NCBI RefSeq assembly: GCF_016135805.1
Contig: NZ_JADWOX010000006.1
Location: 124,001 to 188,000 of the forward strand
Length of the DNA stretch: 64,000 bases
From: Caulobacter hibisci
GTDB taxonomy: Bacteria; Pseudomonadota; Alphaproteobacteria; Caulobacterales; Caulobacteraceae
Direction of reading: 5' to 3'
Positions 1 through 8,654 of the stretch are shown piece by piece. A program made the translations under genes and the position numbers. The notes under the pieces are model-generated. The model made no database searches and was not told the origin of the DNA. It was given only the letters and a program-made list of their open reading frames with translations. Each line of letters begins with the position of its first letter. Position 1 is the first letter of the stretch.

Positions 1-2016
1 TTTGGTGCCAAATCCGGAACGCGCCGGCGTCTTGACGGCGGGACCTCCGCTCTCCTCCCAGATAATCTCGCAGTCCCCGGCGCTATCGAACCTCCAGCCA
101 ATTTTCAGCCGACCTTCGGGCGCGGACAGCGCCCCGTACTTTGCGGCGTTGGTCATCATCTCGTGGAGCACCAGGGCCACGGTGCTGAACGCCTGATCGT
201 CCAGCCGAGCCTTGGGGCCGGTCGCCACGACCCTGTCGGGCGTCGCGCCGTAGCGATAGAGGCTGGCTTCGGCCTCGACCAAGGTCGCCAGGTCCCCTGC
301 GCTCTGGCCGGTCAAGGACTGGTCGTGGGCGAAGGCCAACGCGCGCAGGCGCCCTTCCAGCGAGGCGGAATAGTCAGCGACGCTTGAGGCGTGGGCCCCT
401 GTCTGCAGCGCGATCGACTTGACCAGGGCGATGATGTTCTTGACCCGGTGATTGAGCTCGTCATTCAAGACGCGCCGCCGCTGCTCGGCCCTTTGACGCT
501 CGTCGGCGGTCCGCTCGCTATGGCGAAGCAGGACGTCCCGCAGATAGGTGCGGATGGCCTCGGCCACCGCGTGCTCGGCGTTGGTCCATGGCTTGGAGCG
601 GCCGCGGACGTCCTCGCGCCAAGTCGCGAAACTGCCGCGCGGCGTCAACCGCTCGCCCTGGTCGGTCTGGACGACCGTCTTGACCGGCTCGCCCGCCCAC
701 TCGATTGCGTGGGCTTCCTCGCTCCGGAAGAACAGCAGGTAGTCTTGCGGCGTCGACGACAGGGGGACGGCCAGCATGCCGGCAAACGCCTGTCCGTAGA
801 GCGGCGCGCCCGTGACCTCGCGCAAGTCCTGAGTGTGCCAGACCGCCCCGGCCGCGCCGGTCTTGATCGCGTCGATCAAGCCGGGGACCGCGTCGACGGG
901 CGGGGTCTGGCCCAGGGCGCTCCAGACGCCGTCCATCCACAGCGCCACGCCGTCGCTCTCGACGAGTTCGGCCAAGCCCTCGAGGTGGCCGCGGAGATTG
1001 TCGGCCAGAGAGTCGGTGGCGCTCAGGTGGGTGATGATCTTGTCGAGGCGGTCGCGCGCGAGATTGGCCGCGCCGATCTGCGCTCGCCGCTCGGCCAGCG
1101 AGATCTGCAGTGAGAAATATTGGCCGAAAAGCTCCGCGCCGATGCGAAGGGGAAGTGGGGTGATCTTGGCGGCGTCATGATGGCAGGAGATCAGCCCCCA
1201 AAGCTCACCGTCCGCGATGATCGAGATCGACATCGAGGCGTAGACGCCCATGTTCTGAAGATATTGGCAGTGAATGGGCGAGACGCTGCGCAGTTGCGCG
1301 AAGGACATGTCGATCGGCGGCTGCCCGGGCGCCAGCGCGGGCTGGAGCGGGACGGGCGCGTAGCTGACATCGCCGATCATTCGGATCGTGTTGGCCAGAT
1401 AGAGGCGCCTGGCCTGATAGGGAATGTCGGCTGCCGGGAAATGCTGTCCCATGAAGCTGCCCAGGCGCGCGTGCTTGGCCTCGGCGATCACCTTGCCGGC
1501 GCCGTTGTGCAGGAACTGGTAGATCATGACCCGGTCGTAGCCGAGCATGCCGCGCACCAGCTTGGCGCCGGTCGTCACGATGGCGCCCACGTCCGACTCC
1601 AGCCCGATCCGCCGGATGAGAACCTGGGTCGTGTCGAGCGCCGCATGTCCGCTGTTGCCCGGGTCGCTCGGCTCGATCTCCACGAACGCGCGGTCTTTAT
1701 AGCGGTGGACAACGATATCCATCGGCGCGCTGGACCCTGGCAAGCAGGCGGCCAGGACGACGCCGGCGATCTCCGAGCCGCCCGACTTGGCCGCGGCGTT
1801 GCGGATATCGTGCGCGGCCTCGACGCCGACGACCGTCGCCAGATCCAAGCCCGTGGGATCGGCCTGGGCGCCAGTCAGGGCCTGGAGGTTCTGGGAAGCG
1901 AACAGGATCTGGAAGGTGCTCGGGTCGCAGACCAGCATGGCCCCGTGCGGCTGGATGCTCCCGGGGATGTGGATGGGCTCGCGGTCGCAATTGGTTAGAT
2001 CAACAGGGGTGGTCAT
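1..2016 (-). CDS. bphP: Bacteriophytochrome, HWE histidine kinase (partial, C-terminus beyond window)
   Basis: Red/far-red photoreceptor kinase. The frame is open for 672 codons from an ATG at 2016 to the left edge, so the protein is incomplete at its C-terminus. Cys10, in DLTNCDREPIHIPGSIQPHG, is the biliverdin-attachment cysteine of bacteriophytochromes. The GAF signature PAADIPYQARRLY is near 1430 and the PHY tongue motif PRGSFATW near 640. The kinase is of the HWE type: phosphoacceptor His523 lies in NDELNHRVKN, and the N-box LVLHEMMTNAAKYGALS is followed by WEESGGPAV near 60. The ATG overlaps the stop of the heme oxygenase gene (ATGA), so chromophore supply and apoprotein are translationally coupled. 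No response regulator is visible; one may lie to the left. Confidence 0.95.
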   Translation of the reverse strand, partial: MTTPVDLTNCDREPIHIPGSIQPHGAMLVCDPSTFQILFASQNLQALTGAQADPTGLDLATVVGVEAAHDIRNAAAKSGGSEIAGVVLAACLPGSSAPMDIVVHRYKDRAFVEIEPSDPGNSGHAALDTTQVLIRRIGLESDVGAIVTTGAKLVRGMLGYDRVMIYQFLHNGAGKVIAEAKHARLGSFMGQHFPAADIPYQARRLYLANTIRMIGDVSYAPVPLQPALAPGQPPIDMSFAQLRSVSPIHCQYLQNMGVYASMSISIIADGELWGLISCHHDAAKITPLPLRIGAELFGQYFSLQISLAERRAQIGAANLARDRLDKIITHLSATDSLADNLRGHLEGLAELVESDGVALWMDGVWSALGQTPPVDAVPGLIDAIKTGAAGAVWHTQDLREVTGAPLYGQAFAGMLAVPLSSTPQDYLLFFRSEEAHAIEWAGEPVKTVVQTDQGERLTPRGSFATWREDVRGRSKPWTNAEHAVAEAIRTYLRDVLLRHSERTADERQRAEQRRRVLNDELNHRVKNIIALVKSIALQTGAHASSVADYSASLEGRLRALAFAHDQSLTGQSAGDLATLVEAEASLYRYGATPDRVVATGPKARLDDQAFSTVALVLHEMMTNAAKYGALSAPEGRLKIGWRFDSAGDCEIIWEESGGPAVKTPARSGFGTK

Positions 2017-2603
2017 GTCTGGCGGTCGTTCATCGAAGCGTAGGCGCGATCAAAGCACGCGAAGGTCGCGATCGCACTATCGAGACAGGCTGTCTCCTGC
2101 AGCGCGGTCATTGGGGCCTCGTCAAGCGCCGAGACGAAATGCCGCCACCACGGAAGTCCGGACGTCTGCTGAGCAAGGTGACGCGCGCCAAACTGGCCCG
2201 TGAAACCAAGACCAGCGGCTCGGCGCAAGAGCAGCCGAGCGCCCATGGCCGATCCTTCAAGGACATAGAGCGCTCCCCAGATCCCTGCGACGCCCAAGGG
2301 CGTCGGGGCCGGCGCGCCTGGATCGCCAAAGGAAGGCTTCTCGCCCAGATCGGCAACGTCCTGCCGAAGGGCCGCGCTGATCCTTGACCACGGTGCGTAG
2401 ACCTCGGCGGCCCCGCTGGCGTCCAACAACGCTTCGATCTTGGCGCGGGCGGCAAGCGTCGCGTTCAGATAGGCGACGTAGCCGTCGCGGGTCGTCATCA
2501 AACCCGTCCGGCTGATCTCCGAATCGATCGAGTCGTGGAGGTCTGCTGTCACCGCGCGCAGGCGCGCGCGTCGGGAAATCGCCAGGGAACAGCTGGCCGT
2601 CAT
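2013..2603 (-). CDS. bphO: Biliverdin-producing heme oxygenase (BphO type)
   Basis: Opens heme to biliverdin, the chromophore of the phytochrome encoded next. The segment RRARLRAVTADLHDSID near the N-terminus contains the likely proximal heme ligand histidine in LHDSID. The segments GIWGALYVLEGSAMGARLL and LGFTGQFGARHL resemble the distal helix and C-terminal region of bacterial heme oxygenases. I chose the ATG at 2603 because the family motif begins shortly after it; the frame is open further upstream (ATG at 2642, GTG at 2666), but no ribosome site is evident there. The gene overlaps bphP by four bases. Length (196 residues) fits the family. Confidence 0.88.
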   Translation of the reverse strand: MTASCSLAISRRARLRAVTADLHDSIDSEISRTGLMTTRDGYVAYLNATLAARAKIEALLDASGAAEVYAPWSRISAALRQDVADLGEKPSFGDPGAPAPTPLGVAGIWGALYVLEGSAMGARLLLRRAAGLGFTGQFGARHLAQQTSGLPWWRHFVSALDEAPMTALQETACLDSAIATFACFDRAYASMNDRQT

Positions 2604-2654
2604 CAGCAGGACCTTCAGGGGAGTTATGTTCGCCAGTAACATATCGGCCGAGCG

Positions 2655-2686
2655 CCGTCCGTCCACTAGTGGACCCTTCCGGACGG
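2655..2686. promoter_or_regulatory. Nested palindrome between bphO and the Crp-family gene
   Basis: A perfect 14-bp palindrome (GTCCACTAGTGGAC, 2661-2674) sits inside a wider inverted repeat (CCGTCC at 2655 and GGACGG at 2681). It lies in the divergent intergenic region, 37 bp upstream of the regulator ATG. Dimeric Crp/Fnr proteins bind dyads, so it could be the operator of the adjacent regulator. This is inference; the sequence is not the E. coli CRP or FNR consensus. Confidence 0.4.
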
Positions 2687-2722
2687 ATCGGCGTTTCCAG
2701 TCGGCCAGGAGGAAAGCCTCGT

Positions 2723-3457
2723 ATGAGCCAGCCCAGATCGGTCGATTTTGCCAGCAATCTCTTGCTCGCCAAGCTCACTGAAGCCGATCGGGCGCGGCTG
2801 ACGCCGCACATGTTGGCGTTCGATCTTCAGGCGCAGGATATCTTGCAAGAGGCCAGTGCGGAGGTCATCGACACCTGGTTTCCGTGCGGTTCGGCGATGG
2901 CCGCCTACTGCGTAGGGACCAACCACAATGCCGACGCCGTCGAGGTCGCGCTGGTCGGGCGTGAAGGCGCCATCGGCGGCATCGTTTCCAATGGCCAGGT
3001 CCCGGCCTATGCGACCGCGCAGGTGCGATTTCCAGGACGCTTCCTGCGCATCAAGACCTCGGCGCTCGAACAGGCCAAGCTGGAGTCGATCGCCTTGCGC
3101 CATTGGTTCTCGCGCTATTCGGACTGCCTCTTGGCCCAGGTGTTCCAAACCGCGGCCTGCAACGCGACCCATACGATTACCCAGCGGACCGCCAAATGGC
3201 TGCTGGCCGCGATCAGCCGCACGGACGGCATGGAATTCGCCATGACGCAGGAGCAGTTGGCCGAGATGCTCGGCGTTGGCCGAACCTTCGTCACGCGGAT
3301 TGTCCGTAAGCTGCGCGACGATGGCGTCATCACCACCCGGCGGGGGGTCTTTATCGTCCAGAATGAGGCTGCGCTGCGTGCGGCGTCCTGTTCCTGTACG
3401 ACAGCCATCGAGAACCACTTCGACACCGTCCTCCACGGCATATATCCGGCGGCCTGA
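2723..3457 (+). CDS. Crp/Fnr-family transcriptional regulator
   Basis: A 244-residue regulator with an N-terminal cyclic-nucleotide-binding-like beta-roll (about 15-135), a dimerization helix, and a C-terminal winged helix. The recognition region is MTQEQLAEMLGVGRTFVTRIVRKLRDDGVITTRRG (about 174-208; read as MTQEQLAEMLGVGR then TFVTRIVRKLRDDGV). There is no N-terminal cysteine cluster as in oxygen-sensing FNR, so the ligand is unknown. The start is set by AGGAGGA about 10 bases before the ATG. It is divergent from bphO-bphP and may control them; alternatively it is one of the many orphan Crp-like proteins of Caulobacterales. Confidence 0.85.
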   Translation: MSQPRSVDFASNLLLAKLTEADRARLTPHMLAFDLQAQDILQEASAEVIDTWFPCGSAMAAYCVGTNHNADAVEVALVGREGAIGGIVSNGQVPAYATAQVRFPGRFLRIKTSALEQAKLESIALRHWFSRYSDCLLAQVFQTAACNATHTITQRTAKWLLAAISRTDGMEFAMTQEQLAEMLGVGRTFVTRIVRKLRDDGVITTRRGVFIVQNEAALRAASCSCTTAIENHFDTVLHGIYPAA

Positions 3458-3490
3458 AGCCGATATCCGTCATTAGGGCGTTGGAGCATG

Positions 3491-3628
3491 ATGAGCGCCT
3501 TGGACGCAGGCGTGTCTCGCGCCGAACGACTCGACATCGATCTCAGCGCCCTTCGTCGGCGTTGTTCCAGACGCCACGAAATTCGCTGGCGCGCTCAAGT
3601 TTCGGCGGTGTCGAGAGAGTCGTTTTGA
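3491..3628 (+). CDS. Possible 45-residue protein
   Basis: A short frame begins at the second of two adjacent ATGs (3488, 3491) with GGAG about five bases before the first. The product is Arg-rich and would be cationic, without recognizable motifs. It lies between the Crp-family gene and a convergent membrane gene. I include it only because of the ribosome site; it may be chance. Confidence 0.2.
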   Translation: MSALDAGVSRAERLDIDLSALRRRCSRRHEIRWRAQVSAVSRESF

Positions 3629-3749
3629 TCGCTGTCAGGGCGCGATGGGCTCGAGGTAGCGAGCAAACCTTGAGCAGAACCCTTTGAGCGCCGGCGCGTC
3701 CCTACGCCGTATCGGGCGGGTCCGCCTCAAAATCGCTAGAACTTTGCCT

Positions 3750-4400
3750 TCAGGCCCCCGTGGCCGAATTTGTCGCGGCGACGGCCTTGGACTCCGGCGA
3801 GTTCTTCTCGCGCAGATAGATCGACAGGACCACGAGGACGGCCGTGGACAGGAACTCGCTCTGCCAGTTCTGAAACGACTCGAACCACATCTGCGGATCG
3901 CCGAGATAGGCGAGCGCGGTCAGGGCGGCTTGACCATGTTCGGCCGCTTCCTTGGCGGCTTGCCTGGCGCTGAAGATCCAATGCAGGACAAAGGAAGCGA
4001 CAAACAGCACGGCTAGAGCAATGCCCAGCGAATGGCCGTAGATCCAGCCCAAAGCGCCCGTCTGTCGCGCCAGACGCGGCGCCTGCGGGTCGTCGCTTGG
4101 CAGGACATCCCGTTCGGGCTCGTCTGGATCTTTCGACTCCGACGAGCCGCGCTGAACCAGATAGGCGGTCAGGACCACATAAACCGACATCTGCAAAAAC
4201 TCGCTCTCCCAGTTCTCGAACACCGTGGAGATGAAGGCGGGGTCGGCTAGATAGGCGAGGGCGGTGATGGGGGCCTCGCCGTGGCGCTGGAGGTCTTCAA
4301 GCGCCACGCGCCACCCGGTCAACCAGTGGCCGATCAAGCTGGCGGCGAACAGCGCCATCAGCACGAGCGTCAATGCGTTGTTCTTCAGAAACTTGGCCAT
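3750..4400 (-). CDS. Four-TM membrane protein with internal duplication (DUF6766-like)
   Basis: A 216-residue membrane protein made of two similar halves. Each half has a TM helix, a soluble loop (GEAPITALAYLADPAFISTV in the first, GQAALTALAYLGDPQMWFES in the second), the motif NW(E/Q)SEFL, then a second TM helix ending in a charged tail with SSESK or SPESK. The repeat implies gene duplication and fusion. I recall this architecture as the uncharacterised DUF6766 family; function is unknown. The ATG at 4400 is preferred over an in-frame TTG at 4409; neither has a strong ribosome site. Neighbours on the other strand are also small membrane proteins. Confidence 0.72.
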   Translation of the reverse strand: MAKFLKNNALTLVLMALFAASLIGHWLTGWRVALEDLQRHGEAPITALAYLADPAFISTVFENWESEFLQMSVYVVLTAYLVQRGSSESKDPDEPERDVLPSDDPQAPRLARQTGALGWIYGHSLGIALAVLFVASFVLHWIFSARQAAKEAAEHGQAALTALAYLGDPQMWFESFQNWQSEFLSTAVLVVLSIYLREKNSPESKAVAATNSATGA

Positions 4401-4615
4401 GCTGCTCAAGGCTGGCGGACAGGGCTTGGTTCCCCACAGGCTCGCTCGTCGTCATTTGGCGAATGGGCCGTGCATAAGGGCCAGGTCGTCCCGACGCATT
4501 CGGCGTGAATCCTCAGTCTGGAACCTCTCCGCGAACGTCCCTCAACGCTTTGGAAGCGGGAGCAAGCGCCGCCGTTGTGGTTTTTTCGGAAGCCCTAGCC
4601 CGAGGAGATCTCGTC

Positions 4616-4663
4616 ATGGCCCCTTCCACCTCCCTCGCACGCACGACGCTGGCGGCGAACTGA
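4616..4663 (+). CDS. Possible 15-codon leader ORF before the iron-permease-like gene
   Basis: An ATG preceded by GAGGAG opens a 15-codon frame whose TGA stop lies three bases before the GTG start of the next gene. The downstream gene has no good ribosome site of its own, so re-initiation coupling is possible. It could also be the remnant of a longer N-terminus. Confidence 0.25.
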   Translation: MAPSTSLARTTLAAN

Positions 4664-4665
4664 CC

Positions 4666-5151
4666 GTGGAAAGGCTGTTCGCGCGGTTCGCAAGTGCGAC
4701 GGCCAAGGCCACGGGAAGCCCCGTCGCCTTTCTCCTGTGCGTGGCCGCGGTGCTGGCCTGGGCCATCACCGGACCCATCTTCAAGTTCTCCGAGACCTGG
4801 CAACTGGTGATCAACACCGGCACCACGATCGTCACCTTCCTGATGGTGTTCTTGATCCAGAACACCCAGAACCGCGACGGGCTGGCCTTGCAGGCCAAGC
4901 TCGACGAACTGATCCGCGCTTCCGACGCGCTGGACGAGTTCATGGGCATCGAAAAGCTGACCGACAAGGAACTGGAGGCGCTCCACGCCCGGTGTCAAAA
5001 AGACGCCGAGCGCAGCGTGAAGATCGCAGCCCGGGCTCAGGCCGAGCGGAAATCGCGCCAGGATCCGAAAGCGGCGGGGACCAAGGTAGGCGCCGCCGAG
5101 CCAAGACTTCGGCTCGCGCCGGCGCGCGCAGACGCAAATGACTCTTCCTGA
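4666..5151 (+). CDS. Low-affinity iron permease-family membrane protein
   Basis: A 161-residue membrane protein. The N-terminal half has two TM helices (about 18-36 and 44-65) with the family segment GPIFKFSETWQLVINTGTT followed by FLMVFLIQNTQNRD. The C-terminal half is a charged helix, with KLDELIRASDALDEFMGIEKL. The fit is to the bacterial low-affinity iron permease family (PF04120), named after yeast Fet4; transport has seldom been shown for bacterial members. The start is a GTG at 4666, because homologous sequence begins there. The last 30 residues are low-complexity and may be poorly conserved. Confidence 0.8.
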   Translation: MERLFARFASATAKATGSPVAFLLCVAAVLAWAITGPIFKFSETWQLVINTGTTIVTFLMVFLIQNTQNRDGLALQAKLDELIRASDALDEFMGIEKLTDKELEALHARCQKDAERSVKIAARAQAERKSRQDPKAAGTKVGAAEPRLRLAPARADANDSS

Positions 5152-5179
5152 CGCGCCGATTTCGAGGACAGGTGGCGAC

Positions 5180-5683
5180 ATGGCCCGGCATGTCGAAGAT
5201 TCTGTTGAAGCCGTCGCCAAGCTTCATCGCGAGCACTACGGCAGCGCCACGGGACTCCAGCGATCCATCGACAAGGTGACAGAGCGGCTTGGACGGCCCG
5301 CAACGCCCTTGGTCGTGATGGCCGTCGTGATCGGCTGGGCGACATATGCGTCATTGCGGGGCGGCGGCGGTGTCGATCAGCCAGCGTTCGCCTGGCTTGA
5401 GCTGGCCGCGACCGTCGCCGCCTTCCTGGTTTCGATCCTGATCCTGGTCACCCAGCGGCGCGAAGACCAATTGGCCGACCGACGTGCTCAGCTTACGCTG
5501 GAGCTGGCGCTGCTGGCCGATCGCAAGAGCGCCAAGATCATTCAGCTTCTCGAGGAGTTGCGCCGCGATCAGCCTGACGTGACAGATCGTGTCGATACCG
5601 AATCCGACGACATGTCCAAACCGACGGATCCAGAAGCCGTCGCGGCCTCGATCGCCGACAAGTCGGGCGACGAGCGGAGCTGA
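5180..5683 (+). CDS. DUF1003-family inner-membrane protein
   Basis: A 167-residue protein. The N-terminal segment SVEAVAKLHREHYGSATGLQ leads into two TM helices (about 43-58 and 73-90), followed by the DUF1003 hallmark TQRREDQLADRRAQL and a helical tail to the C-terminus. Function is unknown. ATG 5180 has AGGTGG upstream; an earlier ATG at 5138 overlaps the preceding gene and lacks a ribosome site. The gene follows the iron-permease-like gene closely and may be co-transcribed. Confidence 0.82.
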   Translation: MARHVEDSVEAVAKLHREHYGSATGLQRSIDKVTERLGRPATPLVVMAVVIGWATYASLRGGGGVDQPAFAWLELAATVAAFLVSILILVTQRREDQLADRRAQLTLELALLADRKSAKIIQLLEELRRDQPDVTDRVDTESDDMSKPTDPEAVAASIADKSGDERS

Positions 5684-5697
5684 CCAGTCGACTGCAC

Positions 5698-5713
5698 GTC
5701 GGCGGCCGCCGAC
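5698..5713. terminator. 16-bp palindrome in a convergent intergenic region
   Basis: GTCGGCGGCCGCCGAC is a perfect palindrome between the end of the DUF1003 gene and the end of the GGDEF-EAL gene on the other strand. The position suits a bidirectional transcription stop, but neither side has a T-run, so a protein site is also possible. Confidence 0.3.
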
Positions 5714-5818
5714 ACTTTGGCGGGCCCTGTCGCGGCGACTGTCAGGAGCAGGTCTCAGACCAGCGAAGAACGGCCGATTGCCCAATCGTTGCTGATGCTC
5801 GCCCGTCCACGCTTAAGT

Positions 5819-7561
5819 CTAGGCTCCAAACGCCTTCACGAAGGCGGCGACCTGGGCGGCCGGCATCGGCTTGGCGAAATGGTAGCCCTGGACTTGGTCG
5901 CAGCCATAGGCGGTGAGGGCGGCCAGTTGCTCGGGTTTCTCGACGCCTTCGGCGACAACCTTCATGCCCATGCTGGCGCCCAGATTGATCACGGCGCGGA
6001 CGATCGCGTCGTCTTCGACGTTCTGGACGAAAGACTTGTCGATCTTCAGCCGGTCGACCGGAAACTGGCGAAGGTTGGCGAGTGACGCGTAGCCGGTGCC
6101 GAAGTCGTCCAGCGCGATGAGCACACCGGCCGCGTGCAACTCGCACACCGTCTCGGCCACGACGTCGGCGCCCCAACCCATATAGACATTCTCCGTGACC
6201 TCGATGGTCAGCTTGTCGGCCGGAACCTTCCAGGCGGCGAGCTTCTCGGCGATGTCCTTGGCCAGGCGCCCGGTTCTGAACTGCTCACTGGAGATGTTGA
6301 CGGCCACCCGGCCAAACTCGACGCCCTCGTCGATCCAGGCGCGCATTTGGCCGAGCGCTCGCTCGAAGGCGACCTCGCCCAGCTGCAGAGATAGGTCAGT
6401 GTCCTCAAAGGCGGCCATGAAGGCGGCCGGCGGTAGCACGCCCTGCTCGGGATGGTTCCAGCGCATCAGGGCCTCAAACCCCGCGACGCGGTTGGCTTCC
6501 AGGTCCACGACCGGCTGATAGTAGAGATCAAACTCGCCCTGGGCGATGGCTAAGCGCACCTCGCGCAAGAGCTCGATGCGCTGTTCGACCTGAGTGCGCA
6601 TCGACGGCTTGAAGATCACGCAGCGGTTGCGGCCCCCCGACTTGGCCTCGTACAGCGCCACGTCGGCGTTCTTGAGGAGATGCAGCGGGTCGGCGTCGGG
6701 GTCGTCGTGGATCGCCGCGCCCAGGCTGGCGCTGATTGTGAAGCTGCGGCCGGCGTGCTCCACGGGCTTGCGCAGTTGGGTCTGCAGCACCTCGATCGGT
6801 CGAAGCAGGTCGTCTGGTCCAGCGAGGCCGCGTAGCACAACGGCGAACTCGTCGCCGCCCAAACGCGAGACGGTGTCACCGCGCCGAAAGGCCTTGCCCA
6901 AGGTCTTGGCCAAGTTGAGCAGCAGCGCGTCGCCGGCGTCGTGGCCCAGGGTGTCGTTGATGTCCTTGAAGTGGTCGACGTCGATCATGATGACGCCGAA
7001 CATCTCGCCGTCGCGTTCAGCGGCTTGGACCGCATCATCGAAGCTGCGCTGAAATTCGGTGCGATTGGGCAGGCCGGTCAAGGTGTCGCGGTAGGCCAGA
7101 AACTCGATCTTGGCGGACGCGGCGATCCGATCGGTGATGTCCTCATGGGTGGCGACGTAGCCGCCGTTCTCGATCGGCGTATGGGAGATCCGAATGGTGC
7201 GTCCATCAGCCAGGGCCAGCTCGCCGACGATCGATTGACCGGGCTTGGCTTCGGCGCTGCGGGCCAGATAGTCGCTTACGCCCGAGATCGGACCTTGCCC
7301 GGTCGAGAAGCCATGCGCGAGGATCGCCTCGCGCGTCGTTCCAGGCTCGATCAAGTTCTGAGGCAGTCTGTACATCGTCGCGAAGGCCGGGTTGCACAGG
7401 ATGAGTCTGGCGTCGCTGTCCAGCATGCACAGCCCATGGGGCATGTTGCTCAGGGCCGCGGCGAGCAGCTCGTTTTGCTCGGCCAGCTTCGTTCGCCCGG
7501 ACTCGCTCCGGCTCCGGCGGGAGACATGACGATCCAGGGCGTAAACATTGGAAGACGACAT
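5819..7561 (-). CDS. PAS-GGDEF-EAL cyclic-di-GMP protein
   Basis: A 580-residue soluble regulator of c-di-GMP. A coiled N-terminus (about 1-35) precedes a PAS domain (about 30-150, beginning [20 protein letters not shown]). The GGDEF domain (about 155-315) has an intact active site in RLGGDEFAV, so cyclase activity is possible. The EAL domain (about 325-570) has [10 protein letters not shown] and the DDFGTGYAS loop, so phosphodiesterase activity is possible too. No TM segment is seen; PAS presumably senses a cytoplasmic signal. It is a single gene with no linked response regulator. Confidence 0.92.
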   Translation of the reverse strand: MSSSNVYALDRHVSRRSRSESGRTKLAEQNELLAAALSNMPHGLCMLDSDARLILCNPAFATMYRLPQNLIEPGTTREAILAHGFSTGQGPISGVSDYLARSAEAKPGQSIVGELALADGRTIRISHTPIENGGYVATHEDITDRIAASAKIEFLAYRDTLTGLPNRTEFQRSFDDAVQAAERDGEMFGVIMIDVDHFKDINDTLGHDAGDALLLNLAKTLGKAFRRGDTVSRLGGDEFAVVLRGLAGPDDLLRPIEVLQTQLRKPVEHAGRSFTISASLGAAIHDDPDADPLHLLKNADVALYEAKSGGRNRCVIFKPSMRTQVEQRIELLREVRLAIAQGEFDLYYQPVVDLEANRVAGFEALMRWNHPEQGVLPPAAFMAAFEDTDLSLQLGEVAFERALGQMRAWIDEGVEFGRVAVNISSEQFRTGRLAKDIAEKLAAWKVPADKLTIEVTENVYMGWGADVVAETVCELHAAGVLIALDDFGTGYASLANLRQFPVDRLKIDKSFVQNVEDDAIVRAVINLGASMGMKVVAEGVEKPEQLAALTAYGCDQVQGYHFAKPMPAAQVAAFVKAFGA

Positions 7562-8122
7562 CGACGTTCAATCCTCAACTCTGACGAGGACCATGCGTGG
7601 GTCATCGCTAACAACTTGTCGCCAAGAGGACGTGGCCATCTGTCGCAGAGTTTGACAGGTAACCATGAACATCGAGGCAGAGCCGAAGCGTTGGCGTGGA
7701 AGATATTTAATGTCGGATCGTCGACAAAACCCGAAGAGTCTATGCACTTGCCGGGTTGTAGGGTTTCATTACGCCGAAAGCGCTTCCGGAGACCACGTGC
7801 GCCAGCCCGATCGCCATGTTCATCGACATGGTGATCCCCGCCATTGCCTTCCTGCCGCCGTGCGCTGTGGGCCTCGCAGCTCGGGCGCGCGACCTGGATA
7901 TGCCAATGTGCAACGGTATCGAACATACGAGCTCTTCCGATAATCTTTGTTAGGCGAAAAGACTATATGCAGAATTCTCTCAATTAAATCAGTCCTCTGT
8001 AGAGAATTCTGAACCGACTCCAACTATTTTATCAGAAATTAGGCAATTGTGTGGACGCAAATTAACTTGCAAAGATCCTTGCTTAGGGCATTCTAGGCCT
8101 AAATCAGCCCCTATGTGCAGAG
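7562..8122. other. Intergenic low-GC patch, no convincing gene
   Basis: About 560 bases between two genes. The stretch from about 7900 to 8150 is visibly richer in A and T than its surroundings and holds a long inverted repeat (7970-8011). Short open frames here have no ribosome sites or recognizable content. Confidence 0.5.
7970..8011. repeat. 11-bp perfect inverted repeat, 20-bp spacer
   Basis: CAGAATTCTCT (7970-7980) and AGAGAATTCTG (8001-8011) are exact reverse complements separated by 20 AT-rich bases. Each arm also contains its own short palindrome (AGAATTCT). It could be a regulatory site for the membrane gene at 8123 or a hairpin; it has no element-end hallmarks. Confidence 0.6.
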
Positions 8123-8368
8123 ATGTTAAAACAGCTTCCCAAGCGCCAATACCGCATCATACAAGTCGTGTACTTGGTCATCGTGGTCGCAATCTTTGGT
8201 ATTTCATTTTGTCTCATCCGCGGCTGGCCATTCAGTGCTGAAACCTTTGTTTGGGGCGCCACTCTTCGCGTTTGGGGTTTTGGGCTGACGGCCTCGGCTC
8301 TAATTCACGCGCTTTTTCTCCTATTCCGCGCTCTGCTTAGGCCAGGCAAGCCAACCTGGTGGGGTTGA
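8123..8368 (+). CDS. Small two-TM membrane protein
   Basis: An 81-residue protein with two clear hydrophobic helices (about 12-32 and 44-69), the second followed by a basic tail. The coding sequence is less GC-rich than nearby genes, in line with the low-GC patch before it, which suggests transfer. There is a modest ribosome site (GCAGAG) just before the ATG. No family recognized. Confidence 0.5.
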   Translation: MLKQLPKRQYRIIQVVYLVIVVAIFGISFCLIRGWPFSAETFVWGATLRVWGFGLTASALIHALFLLFRALLRPGKPTWWG

Positions 8369-8654
8369 ACGAAACGAAGTCCTCCCAACATCCTCAGCGA
8401 ACAAATCTCATCGGAAATATAGGAGCCGGACGCCCGCGCTATGTAGGCTTCTAAGCTTGACTGCGCCGGCCTGGATGATTGCCGTCTTATTCTGGGAATG
8501 AACACTCTGTCCCACGTTTTTGCTCTGAGGCTGGGGAGCGCTTGGTGGGCCAGTGATCCTGGTGGGCGACCCTCTCCCTATCCACGGCGCAACTGCCGAA
8601 CGGTGTCCGCCAGCATCTCGGTCAGGTCGGGAAGATCGATGCGCGCCGCGACCG

